Positions 27,908 to 36,012 of a stretch of 64,000 bases of DNA are shown in pieces. Position 1 is the first letter of the stretch; each line of letters begins with the position of its first letter. Both the position numbers and the translations under genes were made by a program. The DNA comes from Ascidiaceihabitans sp029251465 (GTDB taxonomy: Bacteria; Pseudomonadota; Alphaproteobacteria; Rhodobacterales; Rhodobacteraceae). The DNA lies in NCBI RefSeq assembly GCF_042932805.1, contig NZ_CP170633.1:2790001-2854000 (forward strand). The letters run 5' to 3'. The notes beneath the pieces are model-generated. The model saw nothing but the letters and a program-made list of their open reading frames with translations. It did not search any database and was not told the DNA's origin.

Positions 27908-28981
27908 ATGAAATTCACCAAACTGATAGCTGGCGTTACGCTTGCATTCGGCCTGGCAACAGCTGCTGTTGCAGAAGATAAAACCAAAGTCGGATTTGTC
28001 TTTGTTGGCCCCGTCGGCGACGGCGGCTGGACATACGAGCACAACAAAGGACGCTTGGCTGTTGAGGCTGAATTCGGCGACAAAGTCGAAACCGTCTTTG
28101 TTGAAAACGTGGCCGAGGGCCCCGATTCAGAGCGTGTGATGACACAGATGGCGCTGAACGGCGCTGACCTGATTTTCACAACGTCTTTTGGCTACATGGA
28201 TCCAACGATCAACATCGCCAAAAAATTCCCTGACGTGAAATTCGAACACGCAACCGGCTACAAACGCGCCGACAACGTATCGACATACTCCGCACGTTTC
28301 TACGAAGGTCGCGCAATTCAGGGCCACATCGCCGGTTCCATGACCAAATCCAACATCATCGGCTACATCGGGTCCTTCCCGATCCCGGAAGTTATCCGTG
28401 GCATTAACTCTGCCTACATCCACGCCAAAAAAGTGAACCCGGACGTCGAGTTCAAAATCATCTGGGCCTACACATGGTTTGACCCTGCAAAAGAAGCAGA
28501 CGCAGCCAAGGTTCTGATCGAACAAGGCGCGGACGTGATCCTGCAACACACCGATTCAACGGCACCACAAGCTGCAGCCCAAGACGCAGGCAACGTGATC
28601 ACATTTGGTCAAGCATCTGACATGGGCCAATACGGTCCATTGCCCCGCGTGTCCTCGATCATCGATGACTGGGCCCCTTACTACATCGCCCGCACCAAGG
28701 CTGTCATGGACGGCACATGGACGTCCACAGACACGTGGGACGGCATCGGCGCAGGCATGGTTGGCATCGGTGAAATCTCTGACGCGGTACCAGCAAACGT
28801 CAAAGCCGAAGCGCTGGCATTGAAAGCCGCATTGGCCGACGGTTCCTACCACGCGTTCACCGGTCCTTTGAAAAAGCAGGACGGTTCTGATTTCCTCGCG
28901 GACGGCGAAACAGCAGATGACGGCACATTGGCTGGCATGGGTTTCTACGTCGAAGGCATCACGGGCGACATCCCGCAGTAA
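27908..28981 (+). CDS. BMP-family periplasmic binding protein
   Basis: A 357-residue soluble binding protein with signal peptide MKFTKLIAGVTLAFGLATAAVA. There is no lipobox cysteine, so it is free in the periplasm. Family features are KVGFVFVGPVGDGGWTYEHN, ATGYKRADNVSTYSARFYEG and IGYIGSFPIPEVIRGIN. It binds the substrate for the transporter above. Next to xdhABC, purine nucleosides such as guanosine, or free purines, are the best guess; BMP proteins of this subclass also occur with other ligands. Confidence 0.9.
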   Translation: MKFTKLIAGVTLAFGLATAAVAEDKTKVGFVFVGPVGDGGWTYEHNKGRLAVEAEFGDKVETVFVENVAEGPDSERVMTQMALNGADLIFTTSFGYMDPTINIAKKFPDVKFEHATGYKRADNVSTYSARFYEGRAIQGHIAGSMTKSNIIGYIGSFPIPEVIRGINSAYIHAKKVNPDVEFKIIWAYTWFDPAKEADAAKVLIEQGADVILQHTDSTAPQAAAQDAGNVITFGQASDMGQYGPLPRVSSIIDDWAPYYIARTKAVMDGTWTSTDTWDGIGAGMVGIGEISDAVPANVKAEALALKAALADGSYHAFTGPLKKQDGSDFLADGETADDGTLAGMGFYVEGITGDIPQ

Positions 28982-29002
28982 GCTTTTACGGTCGAGAAAT
29001 AG

Positions 29003-29034
29003 AAAAGGCCTCGCAGAAATGCGGGGCCTTTTTT
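29003..29034 (+). terminator. Intrinsic terminator of the xdh/BMP operon
   Basis: AAGGCCTCGC and GCGGGGCCTT form a near-perfect stem around AGAAAT, followed by six Ts. It lies 20 bases past the binding-protein stop. Confidence 0.9.
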
Positions 29035-29113
29035 GCGACCGTTCACATAGAAATATTTTTGACAACGACAACCAGCATAAATACCAGTAGCTAAATTTTT
29101 AAGAGGTATCACT

Positions 29114-29854
29114 ATGACTATTTGGAAAACAATCAGCGGCATCTGTATACTTTTTCTTGCCGCCCTGACTTTTATCTACATCAACCTAAATTCTGAATAT
29201 GAAGCATTAAGTAAGGCGAACGCGAAACAAGTTTTCGAAAACAATACTCTTTCTTCTGAAAACTCAATGCTAGCCACCGAACTGGCTGCCGAAAAAGTCA
29301 AATTTGCTGCCGTGTCCAAGAAACTTGAATATGCGAACTCTCAGGCTGGGTATGATATTCTGCTAGAGACATGTTTCACATCTATCAACGGCAAAACGAC
29401 CCGTTTGAATTATGACATCGATAACTCTCCGGATGAGCAAACTTTCAGGGATGCATTATTTGGAGGAAAAGGCGAAATAGACTGCCCTGCTCATGTAACA
29501 TTACGCAATTTAACACAGGAACTGTCCGATACGGAACGTGGGGTGTTTTGCCTGAATTATGACCAAGAACGCACAACATATACTGGCATCTCACATGGCG
29601 AACGAGACGCCTATCTGGTGTGTAAAAGTTCAAAAACCTTCTGCGAACGGGTGAACGTCGCCAAAGACGAAGTGCTCGCTTTTGCCGCTCTCGGCGGAGC
29701 TGCTGCGACAGCCTCGGCAAGCGCTACTGCCGTTGCGAGTGCAGCAGGCGTCACTGCCGTCACACACAGTTCGGGTGCAGTCATAATAACTGGCACAAGC
29801 GGGTACATTGCTGGAACGCTGGGCCCGTCGGGGCGAGTGCATTGGCTGTTTTGA
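29114..29854 (+). CDS. Membrane-anchored protein with coiled coil and Gly/Ala-rich C-terminus, probably frameshifted
   Basis: Unrecognised, 246 residues as read. An N-terminal membrane segment (ISGICILFLAALTFIYI) is followed by a coiled coil (residues 25-75), a soluble domain with five cysteines and a Ser/Ala/Gly-rich tail. The frame ends abruptly in GRVHWLF. One extra G in the GGGG at 29830-29833 would continue as ASALAVLTSPVVISAG and VITVVGVGGSIYLCK to a stop at 29926-29928, a much better hydrophobic ending. AAGAGG precedes the start. It follows the operon terminator, so it has its own promoter. Confidence 0.6.
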   Translation: MTIWKTISGICILFLAALTFIYINLNSEYEALSKANAKQVFENNTLSSENSMLATELAAEKVKFAAVSKKLEYANSQAGYDILLETCFTSINGKTTRLNYDIDNSPDEQTFRDALFGGKGEIDCPAHVTLRNLTQELSDTERGVFCLNYDQERTTYTGISHGERDAYLVCKSSKTFCERVNVAKDEVLAFAALGGAAATASASATAVASAAGVTAVTHSSGAVIITGTSGYIAGTLGPSGRVHWLF

Positions 29855-30016
29855 CATCCCCTGTAGTGATTTCTGCCGGGGTCATAACGGTGGTCGGCGT
29901 CGGGGGGTCAATTTACTTGTGTAAGTGAACAGACTTCCCTTCACTCAAACCGCCTCACATTTTCGAACCGGCAGCAGCTATTGTGAGTACGTTTCGGATA
30001 CCGCTTGGCCTGTCGT

Positions 30017-30325
30017 TCACACGTCCAGATCGATCACCAGAATTCCATCTATCCCGTTGACCGCGTTGGCGACCAAGAGAGCGCCCAACGCCTTGTGTTC
30101 CGGGTGCTCAGCATAAGTTTTCAGCGCCGCCCAGCTGTCAAAATCAATGACAAACCCGTGGGTGTAGCCGCGTTCTAGGTTTTCGGGGCTGGTAGATGGC
30201 GCACCAGTAAATGCCTGCGCGCCGTCGAGGTTTTCGACAAGCTGCTCAAGTCCTGCAAAAATTTCTTCGATCCGCTGTTGGCTTGTGTCCGGTTTGCATT
30301 TGGTCAAAACAATGTGGCGTATCAT
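30017..30325 (-). CDS. Dabb (stress-responsive A/B barrel) domain protein
   Basis: A 102-residue ferredoxin-like barrel protein: MIRHIVLTKCKP at the start, ERGYTHGFVIDFDSWAALKTYAEHPEH in the middle and a final strand LVIDLDV. Such proteins form dimers and are often stress-induced; no reaction can be assigned. The ATG at 30325 is chosen because GGGAACC precedes it and the conserved strand begins there. It lies 34 bases after the nitroreductase gene and is probably co-transcribed. Confidence 0.8.
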   Translation of the reverse strand: MIRHIVLTKCKPDTSQQRIEEIFAGLEQLVENLDGAQAFTGAPSTSPENLERGYTHGFVIDFDSWAALKTYAEHPEHKALGALLVANAVNGIDGILVIDLDV

Positions 30326-30359
30326 ATGGTTCCCTTTTGAGTAGCTTGCGCAAATGCGC

Positions 30360-31037
30360 TCACTCAAACCCCACGAACCGCGTCAGGTTTTCAACCGGAC
30401 GGCGCCGCGACACCACCGAATTCGCCTCAAATTCCTCATCCGGCCAGCCGAGTGCGACACAAGTCATGATGATCTGATCGTCGGGGATTTGCGCGATTTC
30501 ACGCACCACGGGCGATTGCATAATCCCCTGCCCGTTTATCACAGCACCCAGCCCCTTGGACCAAGCCGCCAGAACCAGACCGTAAGTCACAGCGCCCAGA
30601 TCAAAGTGGGCAATCGTGCCCCCCGGCTCCATCGATTTGTCGTAGCACACCACAATCGACACGGGCGCGTCGAACTGGCGGAATCCGCGCATAACCCAAT
30701 CGAGCCGCTTTTCCTTGTTGTCGCGTTCAATCCCCATCGCCTCGAATAATTGCACTGCGATCTCGATCTGGCGGTCACGGTGCACACCCGCATAGGCCCC
30801 GTGATCGGTGATTTCGCGGGACGGCGGCACACCTTCCATCATGCGGGTCTGGTTGCCCATGCGCACTTGGTTCAGCGGCTCGCCGGTCAGCACATGCAAG
30901 TGCCACGGCTGCGTGTTCATCGACGACGGCGCACGATTGGCCAGCGCGATGATCTCTTCTAGCAATTCACGCTCGACAGGTTTGTCGGTAAACCCACGGA
31001 TCGAGCGGCGCTCGCGCATTGCTTGTTCTAGGTCCAT
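30360..31037 (-). CDS. Nitroreductase family protein (FMN-dependent)
   Basis: A 225-residue nitroreductase: the N-terminal RRSIRGFTDKPV phosphate-binding motif and APSSMNTQPWHLHVLTG are typical, with the C-terminal ALGWPDEE. It reduces nitro compounds or quinones with NAD(P)H. The ATG at 31037 has an AGGAGA site. The reading frame continues 37 codons upstream with no family similarity. Confidence 0.88.
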   Translation of the reverse strand: MDLEQAMRERRSIRGFTDKPVERELLEEIIALANRAPSSMNTQPWHLHVLTGEPLNQVRMGNQTRMMEGVPPSREITDHGAYAGVHRDRQIEIAVQLFEAMGIERDNKEKRLDWVMRGFRQFDAPVSIVVCYDKSMEPGGTIAHFDLGAVTYGLVLAAWSKGLGAVINGQGIMQSPVVREIAQIPDDQIIMTCVALGWPDEEFEANSVVSRRRPVENLTRFVGFE

Positions 31038-31120
31038 GGGGTGTCTCCTGCTGAATTTCGATCTTGTCACAGCGTTGGGCAGCGCGACCAAAGGGTCAAG
31101 CTGTGCCGTTCCGTCACGCG

Positions 31121-31783
31121 CTACAGATGTTTGTCGAACATCTCCCAAACCGGCTGCAAATCTCTGATGCGCGCGTTCAGTGCTTTGATCAGCCCTTGGG
31201 TGCGCCAGTCGTCGGGCATCGGCAAGGAAATGGACAAAGCTTTGCGTTTTAACAATTCCGCATGCGGATGGTCGGCGTCATAGGGTTTGGGCACCCGTTT
31301 TAGCGACCCAGGGCCCCAATCGGACACCTCTGCACCCAGCGCAAACACGCGGTCCATCGCATCGCTCAGCCCGTCGCCCCACGCATCAACAAACGCACGG
31401 TAGCGGGTTAGGCTGTCGCCTTTCATCGGCATCACGCCGACCCCAAGCAGAAAGTAATCAGGGGCCAACCCCATGAACCACGCAGGGGCAAGCGGATCCT
31501 TGTCAGAGGATGCCCACATCACATGCAGATGCGCATTCAACGGGGTCTTGTCCTTGGAAAATCGCACGTCGCGGTAGATGCGAAACACCTTTGGCGAATG
31601 CGGCTTGCCGGTGATACGCGCGAGGTCTTCTGACACCAAATCTGCCATAAATTCCGCTGGTTTGCGGATGTCATCCACGTAGCGCGCCTTGTGCGGCTCG
31701 AACCACGCTTTTGAATTGTTCGCAGCCAGTTTCGTGAAAAACGGCAGCGCCGTATCCACCATCTGTTCAAAGCCGTCCGCCAT
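31121..31783 (-). CDS. DUF2461 (TIGR02453) family protein
   Basis: A 220-residue protein of the DUF2461 family. FFTKLAANNSKAWFEPHKARY, KVFRIYRDVRFSKDKTPLNAH and YFLLGVGVMPM are the family's conserved blocks. Function is unknown. It ends 83 bases before the nitroreductase start on the same strand and may be the first gene of that small operon. Confidence 0.87.
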   Translation of the reverse strand: MADGFEQMVDTALPFFTKLAANNSKAWFEPHKARYVDDIRKPAEFMADLVSEDLARITGKPHSPKVFRIYRDVRFSKDKTPLNAHLHVMWASSDKDPLAPAWFMGLAPDYFLLGVGVMPMKGDSLTRYRAFVDAWGDGLSDAMDRVFALGAEVSDWGPGSLKRVPKPYDADHPHAELLKRKALSISLPMPDDWRTQGLIKALNARIRDLQPVWEMFDKHL

Positions 31784-31811
31784 GCTGTCCCCTCACGTCA
31801 CTTGTTCGTAA

Positions 31812-31829
31812 GGTGGGTTTCAACCCACC
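31812..31829. repeat. Perfect inverted repeat between divergent genes
   Basis: GGTGGGTT, TC, AACCCACC: an 8-bp perfect stem with a 2-base loop, placed between the DUF2461 and GST starts. From memory this palindrome recurs in Rhodobacteraceae intergenic regions; it could be an interspersed element or an operator. Confidence 0.5.
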
Positions 31830-31852
31830 CAACGCCGTGGCAGGCTATCACA

Positions 31853-32461
31853 ATGATCACATTGCACCACCTCAACCGGTCCCGCTCGCATCGTATCCTT
31901 TGGCTGCTCGAAGAAATTGGCGTTGACTATGACGTCAAGCACTACGCCCGTGACGCCAAAACCAGCCTCGCGCCGCCTGAATTGTTGGCCATTCACCCGC
32001 TTGGCAAATCTCCGATGATCGAAATGGATGGCCGGCTGATCACCGAAAGCGCGGCGATTGTCGAAAGGCTCTGCACCAAGCAAGCCCCGCACATGATCCC
32101 CGCGCACACCAGCGACGCCTACATTCAGCATCTCGAGCTCATGCATTTCGCCGAAGGGTCCGCCATGACCCCGATCTTGCTGAACCTCTACGTGGGCAAG
32201 TTGGGGGGCGCGGGCAAGCCCCTGCACCCACGCATCCAGCACCAGTTGGATTCCCACTTTGGCTACATGAATGATGTGCTTGGCGATACTGGTCACTATG
32301 TGCTGGATGATCTGTCTGCCGTCGACATTATGCTAAGCTTTCCTGCTGAAATCGCGATGATGCAAGACCGCGCCGCAGATTTCCCGAGGCTTGCGCAATT
32401 TGTCGAACGCATCCATGCCCGTCCTGCCTATCAACGCGCAACCGCCAAGGGGGCTATCTAG
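31853..32461 (+). CDS. Glutathione S-transferase
   Basis: A 202-residue GST. The thioredoxin-like N-terminal domain has LHHLNRSRSHRILWLLEEIG, LAIHPLGKSPMIEMDG and ESAAIVERL (glutathione site); the C-terminal helical domain follows from residue 85. It likely conjugates glutathione to electrophiles or acts as a peroxidase. ATG 31853 is chosen because the fold begins there; a reading frame 17 codons longer would include the palindrome. Confidence 0.9.
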   Translation: MITLHHLNRSRSHRILWLLEEIGVDYDVKHYARDAKTSLAPPELLAIHPLGKSPMIEMDGRLITESAAIVERLCTKQAPHMIPAHTSDAYIQHLELMHFAEGSAMTPILLNLYVGKLGGAGKPLHPRIQHQLDSHFGYMNDVLGDTGHYVLDDLSAVDIMLSFPAEIAMMQDRAADFPRLAQFVERIHARPAYQRATAKGAI

Positions 32462-32510
32462 ACTGCATTGATCGTTGCACCGCGCGAAATCGCGTGTCAC
32501 GACTGTGCCT

Positions 32511-33443
32511 ATGACACAGTTGATTTCGCCCAATGGCACCCCCGCCTCGCGCCTGACATACGGCACAATGCAATTTGGTGACGCCGCTGACGCCGCCGCA
32601 TCGCGTGCGATGTATGACGCCGCGCGCGCCGCCAAAATCACCCACTTTGACACGGCCTATGTGTACACCGACGGGGCGTCGGAAACACTGTTGGGCCAGA
32701 TGGTCCAGCGTGAACGCGACGATCTGGTCATCGCTACCAAAGCTGCCTTTGCCGAAGGGTCCAATTCGCAGTACATTCTCAAGCAATTCGACGTTTCGCG
32801 CCAACGTTTGCAACTGGACATGATTGATCTGTTTTACCTGCACCGCTTTGACGACGACACGCCGCTCGAAGACACCTTTGCAGCGCTTGCCAGCCTGCAA
32901 CAACAGGGCAAAATCCGCTACATCGGCGTGTCTAATTTTGCCGCGTGGCAAGTGATGAAGGCCCAAGCTGTAGCCGCCACATTCGACACCCGCATCGACG
33001 TGATCCAGCCGATGTACAATCTGGTCAAGCGTCAGGCAGAGGTCGAAATCATGCCGATGTGCATGGATCAAGACATTGCTATCGTGCCGTATTCGCCTTT
33101 GGGCGGTGGCTTGTTGACCGGAAAATACGCGCGCGGCGAAACTGGGCGCCTTACTGAAAACGATATGTATGCGGCGCGTTACGGCCAGTCTTGGATGCAC
33201 GAAACGGCGCGTAATTTTAGCGCCCTTGCCGATGATCTGAATGTGGCACCAGCGACGTTAGCCGTGTCATGGGCCGCAGCGCATCCAAGCGCGCCAAACC
33301 CGATTGTGTCGGGTCGCTCTGCCGAACAACTCGCCCCGTCGCTGCTGGCCGAAGCGTATGAAATGACCCCGGAGCTTTATGCGCGAATCGCGGCACTCAG
33401 CCCGACGCCAGCCCCCGCAACAGATCGGCTAGAAGAAGCATGA
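32511..33443 (+). CDS. Aldo/keto reductase
   Basis: A 310-residue NADPH-dependent oxidoreductase with a TIM barrel. The catalytic set is visible as FDTAYVYTDGASE (Asp, Tyr), IATKAAF (Lys) and DLFYLHRFDD (His). The NADP site lies in the C-terminal PNPIVSGRSAEQL. Substrate is unknown. The stop overlaps the next start (ATGA), so it heads a four-gene coupled operon. Confidence 0.88.
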   Translation: MTQLISPNGTPASRLTYGTMQFGDAADAAASRAMYDAARAAKITHFDTAYVYTDGASETLLGQMVQRERDDLVIATKAAFAEGSNSQYILKQFDVSRQRLQLDMIDLFYLHRFDDDTPLEDTFAALASLQQQGKIRYIGVSNFAAWQVMKAQAVAATFDTRIDVIQPMYNLVKRQAEVEIMPMCMDQDIAIVPYSPLGGGLLTGKYARGETGRLTENDMYAARYGQSWMHETARNFSALADDLNVAPATLAVSWAAAHPSAPNPIVSGRSAEQLAPSLLAEAYEMTPELYARIAALSPTPAPATDRLEEA

Positions 33444-34516
33444 CTGACATTCTGGTCATCGGTGGCGGCATCGCTGGAATATCCGCAGCTGCACGCCTGT
33501 CGGATCACGCATCCGTCACGTTGCTTGAAGGCGAAAGCGCGCTTGGCTATCACGCCTCTGGCCGCTCTGCTGCGTTGTTCGAGGAAAACTACGGCTGCGC
33601 GTCCGTCAACGCCCTCAGCCGCGCCAGCGCCGATTACCACATGCATGCCAACGGCGGCTACCTATCGCCGCGCGGGTTTCTATTGTTGGGGCGCAAAGGC
33701 GAAGACGCCGCATTTGACGCAGACTTATCCGAACTGGCATCCACTGAAATCTCTGTATCAGACGCCCGCGCCCGCGTTCCAATTCTGAACGACACAATCA
33801 CCCGCGCCGCCTACCATCACAGCGCCCAAGACATCGATACAGACCGATTAATTCAGGACTTTGCCAAGCACCTGCGATCCAACGGCGGCAAAGTCATCAC
33901 CAACGCCACAGTCGACGCAATCACCTTTGAAAACGGGGCGTGGTCCGTGCGCGCAGGCGATCAAACATTCAACGCATCCACGCTGGTCAACGCGGCAGGC
34001 GCGTGGGTGGATCAAATCGCTGACCTCGCAGGCGTTGCCCCCATCGGCATCACACCGCTACGCCGGTCCATGGCACGTGTCCCTGCCCCCGGCGGCCATG
34101 ACGTGTCAAACTGGCCGATCTTTTTCGGCGTCGGTGAATCGTGGTACGCCAAACCAGATGCGGGAAAATTACTGATCTCGCCCGCAGACGAGGACCCCGT
34201 CACACCCCACGACGCCTACGCCGACGACATGGTTTTGGCTGTGGGTATCGACCGCTATCAGCAACACGTGACCGAGGAAGTAACCCGCGTCGAAACCACA
34301 TGGGCGGGCTTGCGCAGCTTCGTGGCAGACAGGACGTTGGTGCTGGGCCGTGATCCGGTTTACCCCAGTTTTGTTTGGTGCGCAGCGCAAGGCGGATACG
34401 GATTTCAAACCGCCCCCGCAGCATCGCAACTGATCGCGGATCTTGTGCTGGGCCACGCCTCTGAATTGGGCGCTGAGACCATCGCAGCCTTGTCGCCAGC
34501 GCGCCTCGCATCATGA
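33440..34516 (+). CDS. FAD-dependent oxidoreductase (DAO family)
   Basis: A 358-residue D-amino-acid-oxidase-type flavoprotein. The dinucleotide motif ILVIGGGIAGISAAARL begins at residue 4, followed by GYHASGRSAALFEENYG, and the C-terminal AAQGGYGFQTAPAASQLIADL closes the FAD site. It probably oxidises a secondary or D-amino acid. ATGA overlaps tie it to the aldo/keto reductase before and the methyltransferase after. Confidence 0.88.
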   Translation: MTDILVIGGGIAGISAAARLSDHASVTLLEGESALGYHASGRSAALFEENYGCASVNALSRASADYHMHANGGYLSPRGFLLLGRKGEDAAFDADLSELASTEISVSDARARVPILNDTITRAAYHHSAQDIDTDRLIQDFAKHLRSNGGKVITNATVDAITFENGAWSVRAGDQTFNASTLVNAAGAWVDQIADLAGVAPIGITPLRRSMARVPAPGGHDVSNWPIFFGVGESWYAKPDAGKLLISPADEDPVTPHDAYADDMVLAVGIDRYQQHVTEEVTRVETTWAGLRSFVADRTLVLGRDPVYPSFVWCAAQGGYGFQTAPAASQLIADLVLGHASELGAETIAALSPARLAS

Positions 34517-35172
34517 GCGTCCGCCCGCCCCCACCAAGCGCCAGTATCGCAGCCCCGCTTGAGGGCGAGAAAATGTTTGCGCCCTCGGCAGATCGCAACA
34601 GCGCCGACATTTGTGAATTGATCCAATCGCTGGTTCTGCCAAAGACGCATGCATTGGAAATTGCCAGCGGCACCGGCCAGCATGTCAGCGCTTTGGCAAC
34701 GGCGATGCCCGACGTGCATTGGCATCCAACCGACGTGGATCCTGCGCGCTTGGCCAGCATCTCGGCCTACACCCAAGAGCTGGGACTGACCAACATCGCT
34801 GGACCCATTTTTCTGGATGCAACTGCGGCCGGCTGGGGTGCGTCGATGCCGGCCGTGGATTTGGTATTTTTGACCAATTTGTTACACCTGATCAGCGCCG
34901 ATGAAAGTCGCACTTTGATCCTTGAGGCGGCGCAAGCATTGTCGCCCGGCGGCACCTTGATGCTGTATGGTCCGTTTAAACGCAGCGGCGTATTGACCAG
35001 CGATGGCGATGCCCGTTTTGACGCTGATTTACGCGCTTCGGACCCGAACATCGGCTACAAAGATGATCTCGACATGCGCACGTGGCTCAGCGATGCTGGG
35101 TTCGCCCGGGTCGCGGTCAACCAAATGCCTGCCAACAACCTCGCTTTTGTCGCACGGAGTACCAGTTCATGA
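34513..35172 (+). CDS. DUF938 SAM-dependent methyltransferase-like protein
   Basis: A 219-residue class I methyltransferase-like protein. SADRNSADICELIQSL and ALEIASGTGQHVSALA form the SAM-binding start, followed by HPTDVDP and the DUF938 signature FLTNLLHLIS and GGTLMLYGPFKRSG. Substrate is unknown. Start and stop both overlap neighbours by four bases. Confidence 0.85.
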   Translation: MSVRPPPPSASIAAPLEGEKMFAPSADRNSADICELIQSLVLPKTHALEIASGTGQHVSALATAMPDVHWHPTDVDPARLASISAYTQELGLTNIAGPIFLDATAAGWGASMPAVDLVFLTNLLHLISADESRTLILEAAQALSPGGTLMLYGPFKRSGVLTSDGDARFDADLRASDPNIGYKDDLDMRTWLSDAGFARVAVNQMPANNLAFVARSTSS

Positions 35173-35966
35173 TGTTATCACGCTTTTCACTACGCCATTT
35201 TGCTGCTCTGGCGTTACTGGCCTTAGCCGCTTGCGGCGGTGGGTCCAGTGCGCCGCCCGCAGAACCCGGCGTGTTATTTGCCCCCAACTTTGGCGACAAT
35301 GATCCGGTGAATTTTGCAGGGCGCGCGCCCTCACGCTACCCCGTCCAAGGGATCGACGCAGCGCGGTTCCAAAAAAGCATCAATTGGAACACGGCACGCC
35401 GCAACGGCGTAAACTTCGCGTTCCTCAAAGCCACCGAAGGCGGCGATTTACTGGACACCGCGTTCAAAGATCACTGGCGCGGGGCTGGTCGTGCGGGCGT
35501 CGTGCGCGGGGCCTATCATTTCTATTATTTCTGCACCCCACCCGAAGTACAGGCGCGCTGGTTCATCAAAAATGTTCCGAAAGGCAACATGCTACCGCCG
35601 GTTTTGGACATGGAATGGAATCCGTTTTCACCAACCTGCGCCACGGTCCGCCCGCCAGCCCGCGAGGTGCGCGCGCAAATGCGTCGCTGGTTGGACATCG
35701 TGTCCGCCCACTATGGCCAAACGCCGATCATCTACACGACGCCACGGTTTTACAAAGAAAACCAATTGGGCAAATTGCGTGGATACGAATTCTGGCTACG
35801 CTCGACCGCCAAACGCCCGTCTGAAACCTTTCCCGGCGAACGCTGGACGTTCTGGCAGTATTCGGCGACGGGTTTGATCAACGGCATCGAAGGTGAAGTC
35901 GATCTGAACACGTTTTACGGATCCCGCGATCAATGGAAAGCATGGCTCGCGGCGCGCTATAAATAG
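35169..35966 (+). CDS. GH25 lysozyme-like lipoprotein
   Basis: A 265-residue glycoside hydrolase 25 (muramidase) with a lipobox (ALLALAAC). The fold is marked by VQGIDAARFQKSINW (first catalytic Asp), FAFLKATEGG, AYHFYYFC, VLDMEWNPF (DxE) and WTFWQYSATG. It would cleave peptidoglycan from the inner face of the outer membrane or the inner membrane surface. ATG 35169 and 35172 are both possible; the first overlaps the upstream stop as ATGA. Confidence 0.88.
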   Translation: MMLSRFSLRHFAALALLALAACGGGSSAPPAEPGVLFAPNFGDNDPVNFAGRAPSRYPVQGIDAARFQKSINWNTARRNGVNFAFLKATEGGDLLDTAFKDHWRGAGRAGVVRGAYHFYYFCTPPEVQARWFIKNVPKGNMLPPVLDMEWNPFSPTCATVRPPAREVRAQMRRWLDIVSAHYGQTPIIYTTPRFYKENQLGKLRGYEFWLRSTAKRPSETFPGERWTFWQYSATGLINGIEGEVDLNTFYGSRDQWKAWLAARYK

Positions 35967-35969
35967 AAT

Positions 35970-36009
35970 GGTTTCAGCGCGGTCGGTGTATCACCCCCGC
36001 GCTGAAACC
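35970..36009. terminator. Bidirectional stem-loop between convergent genes
   Basis: GGTTTCAGCGCGG and its exact reverse complement CCGCGCTGAAACC flank a 14-base loop, four bases past the GH25 stop and four before the minus-strand flavoprotein's stop. T-runs are poor, but the position fits a shared terminator. Confidence 0.6.
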
Positions 36010-36012
36010 GAT

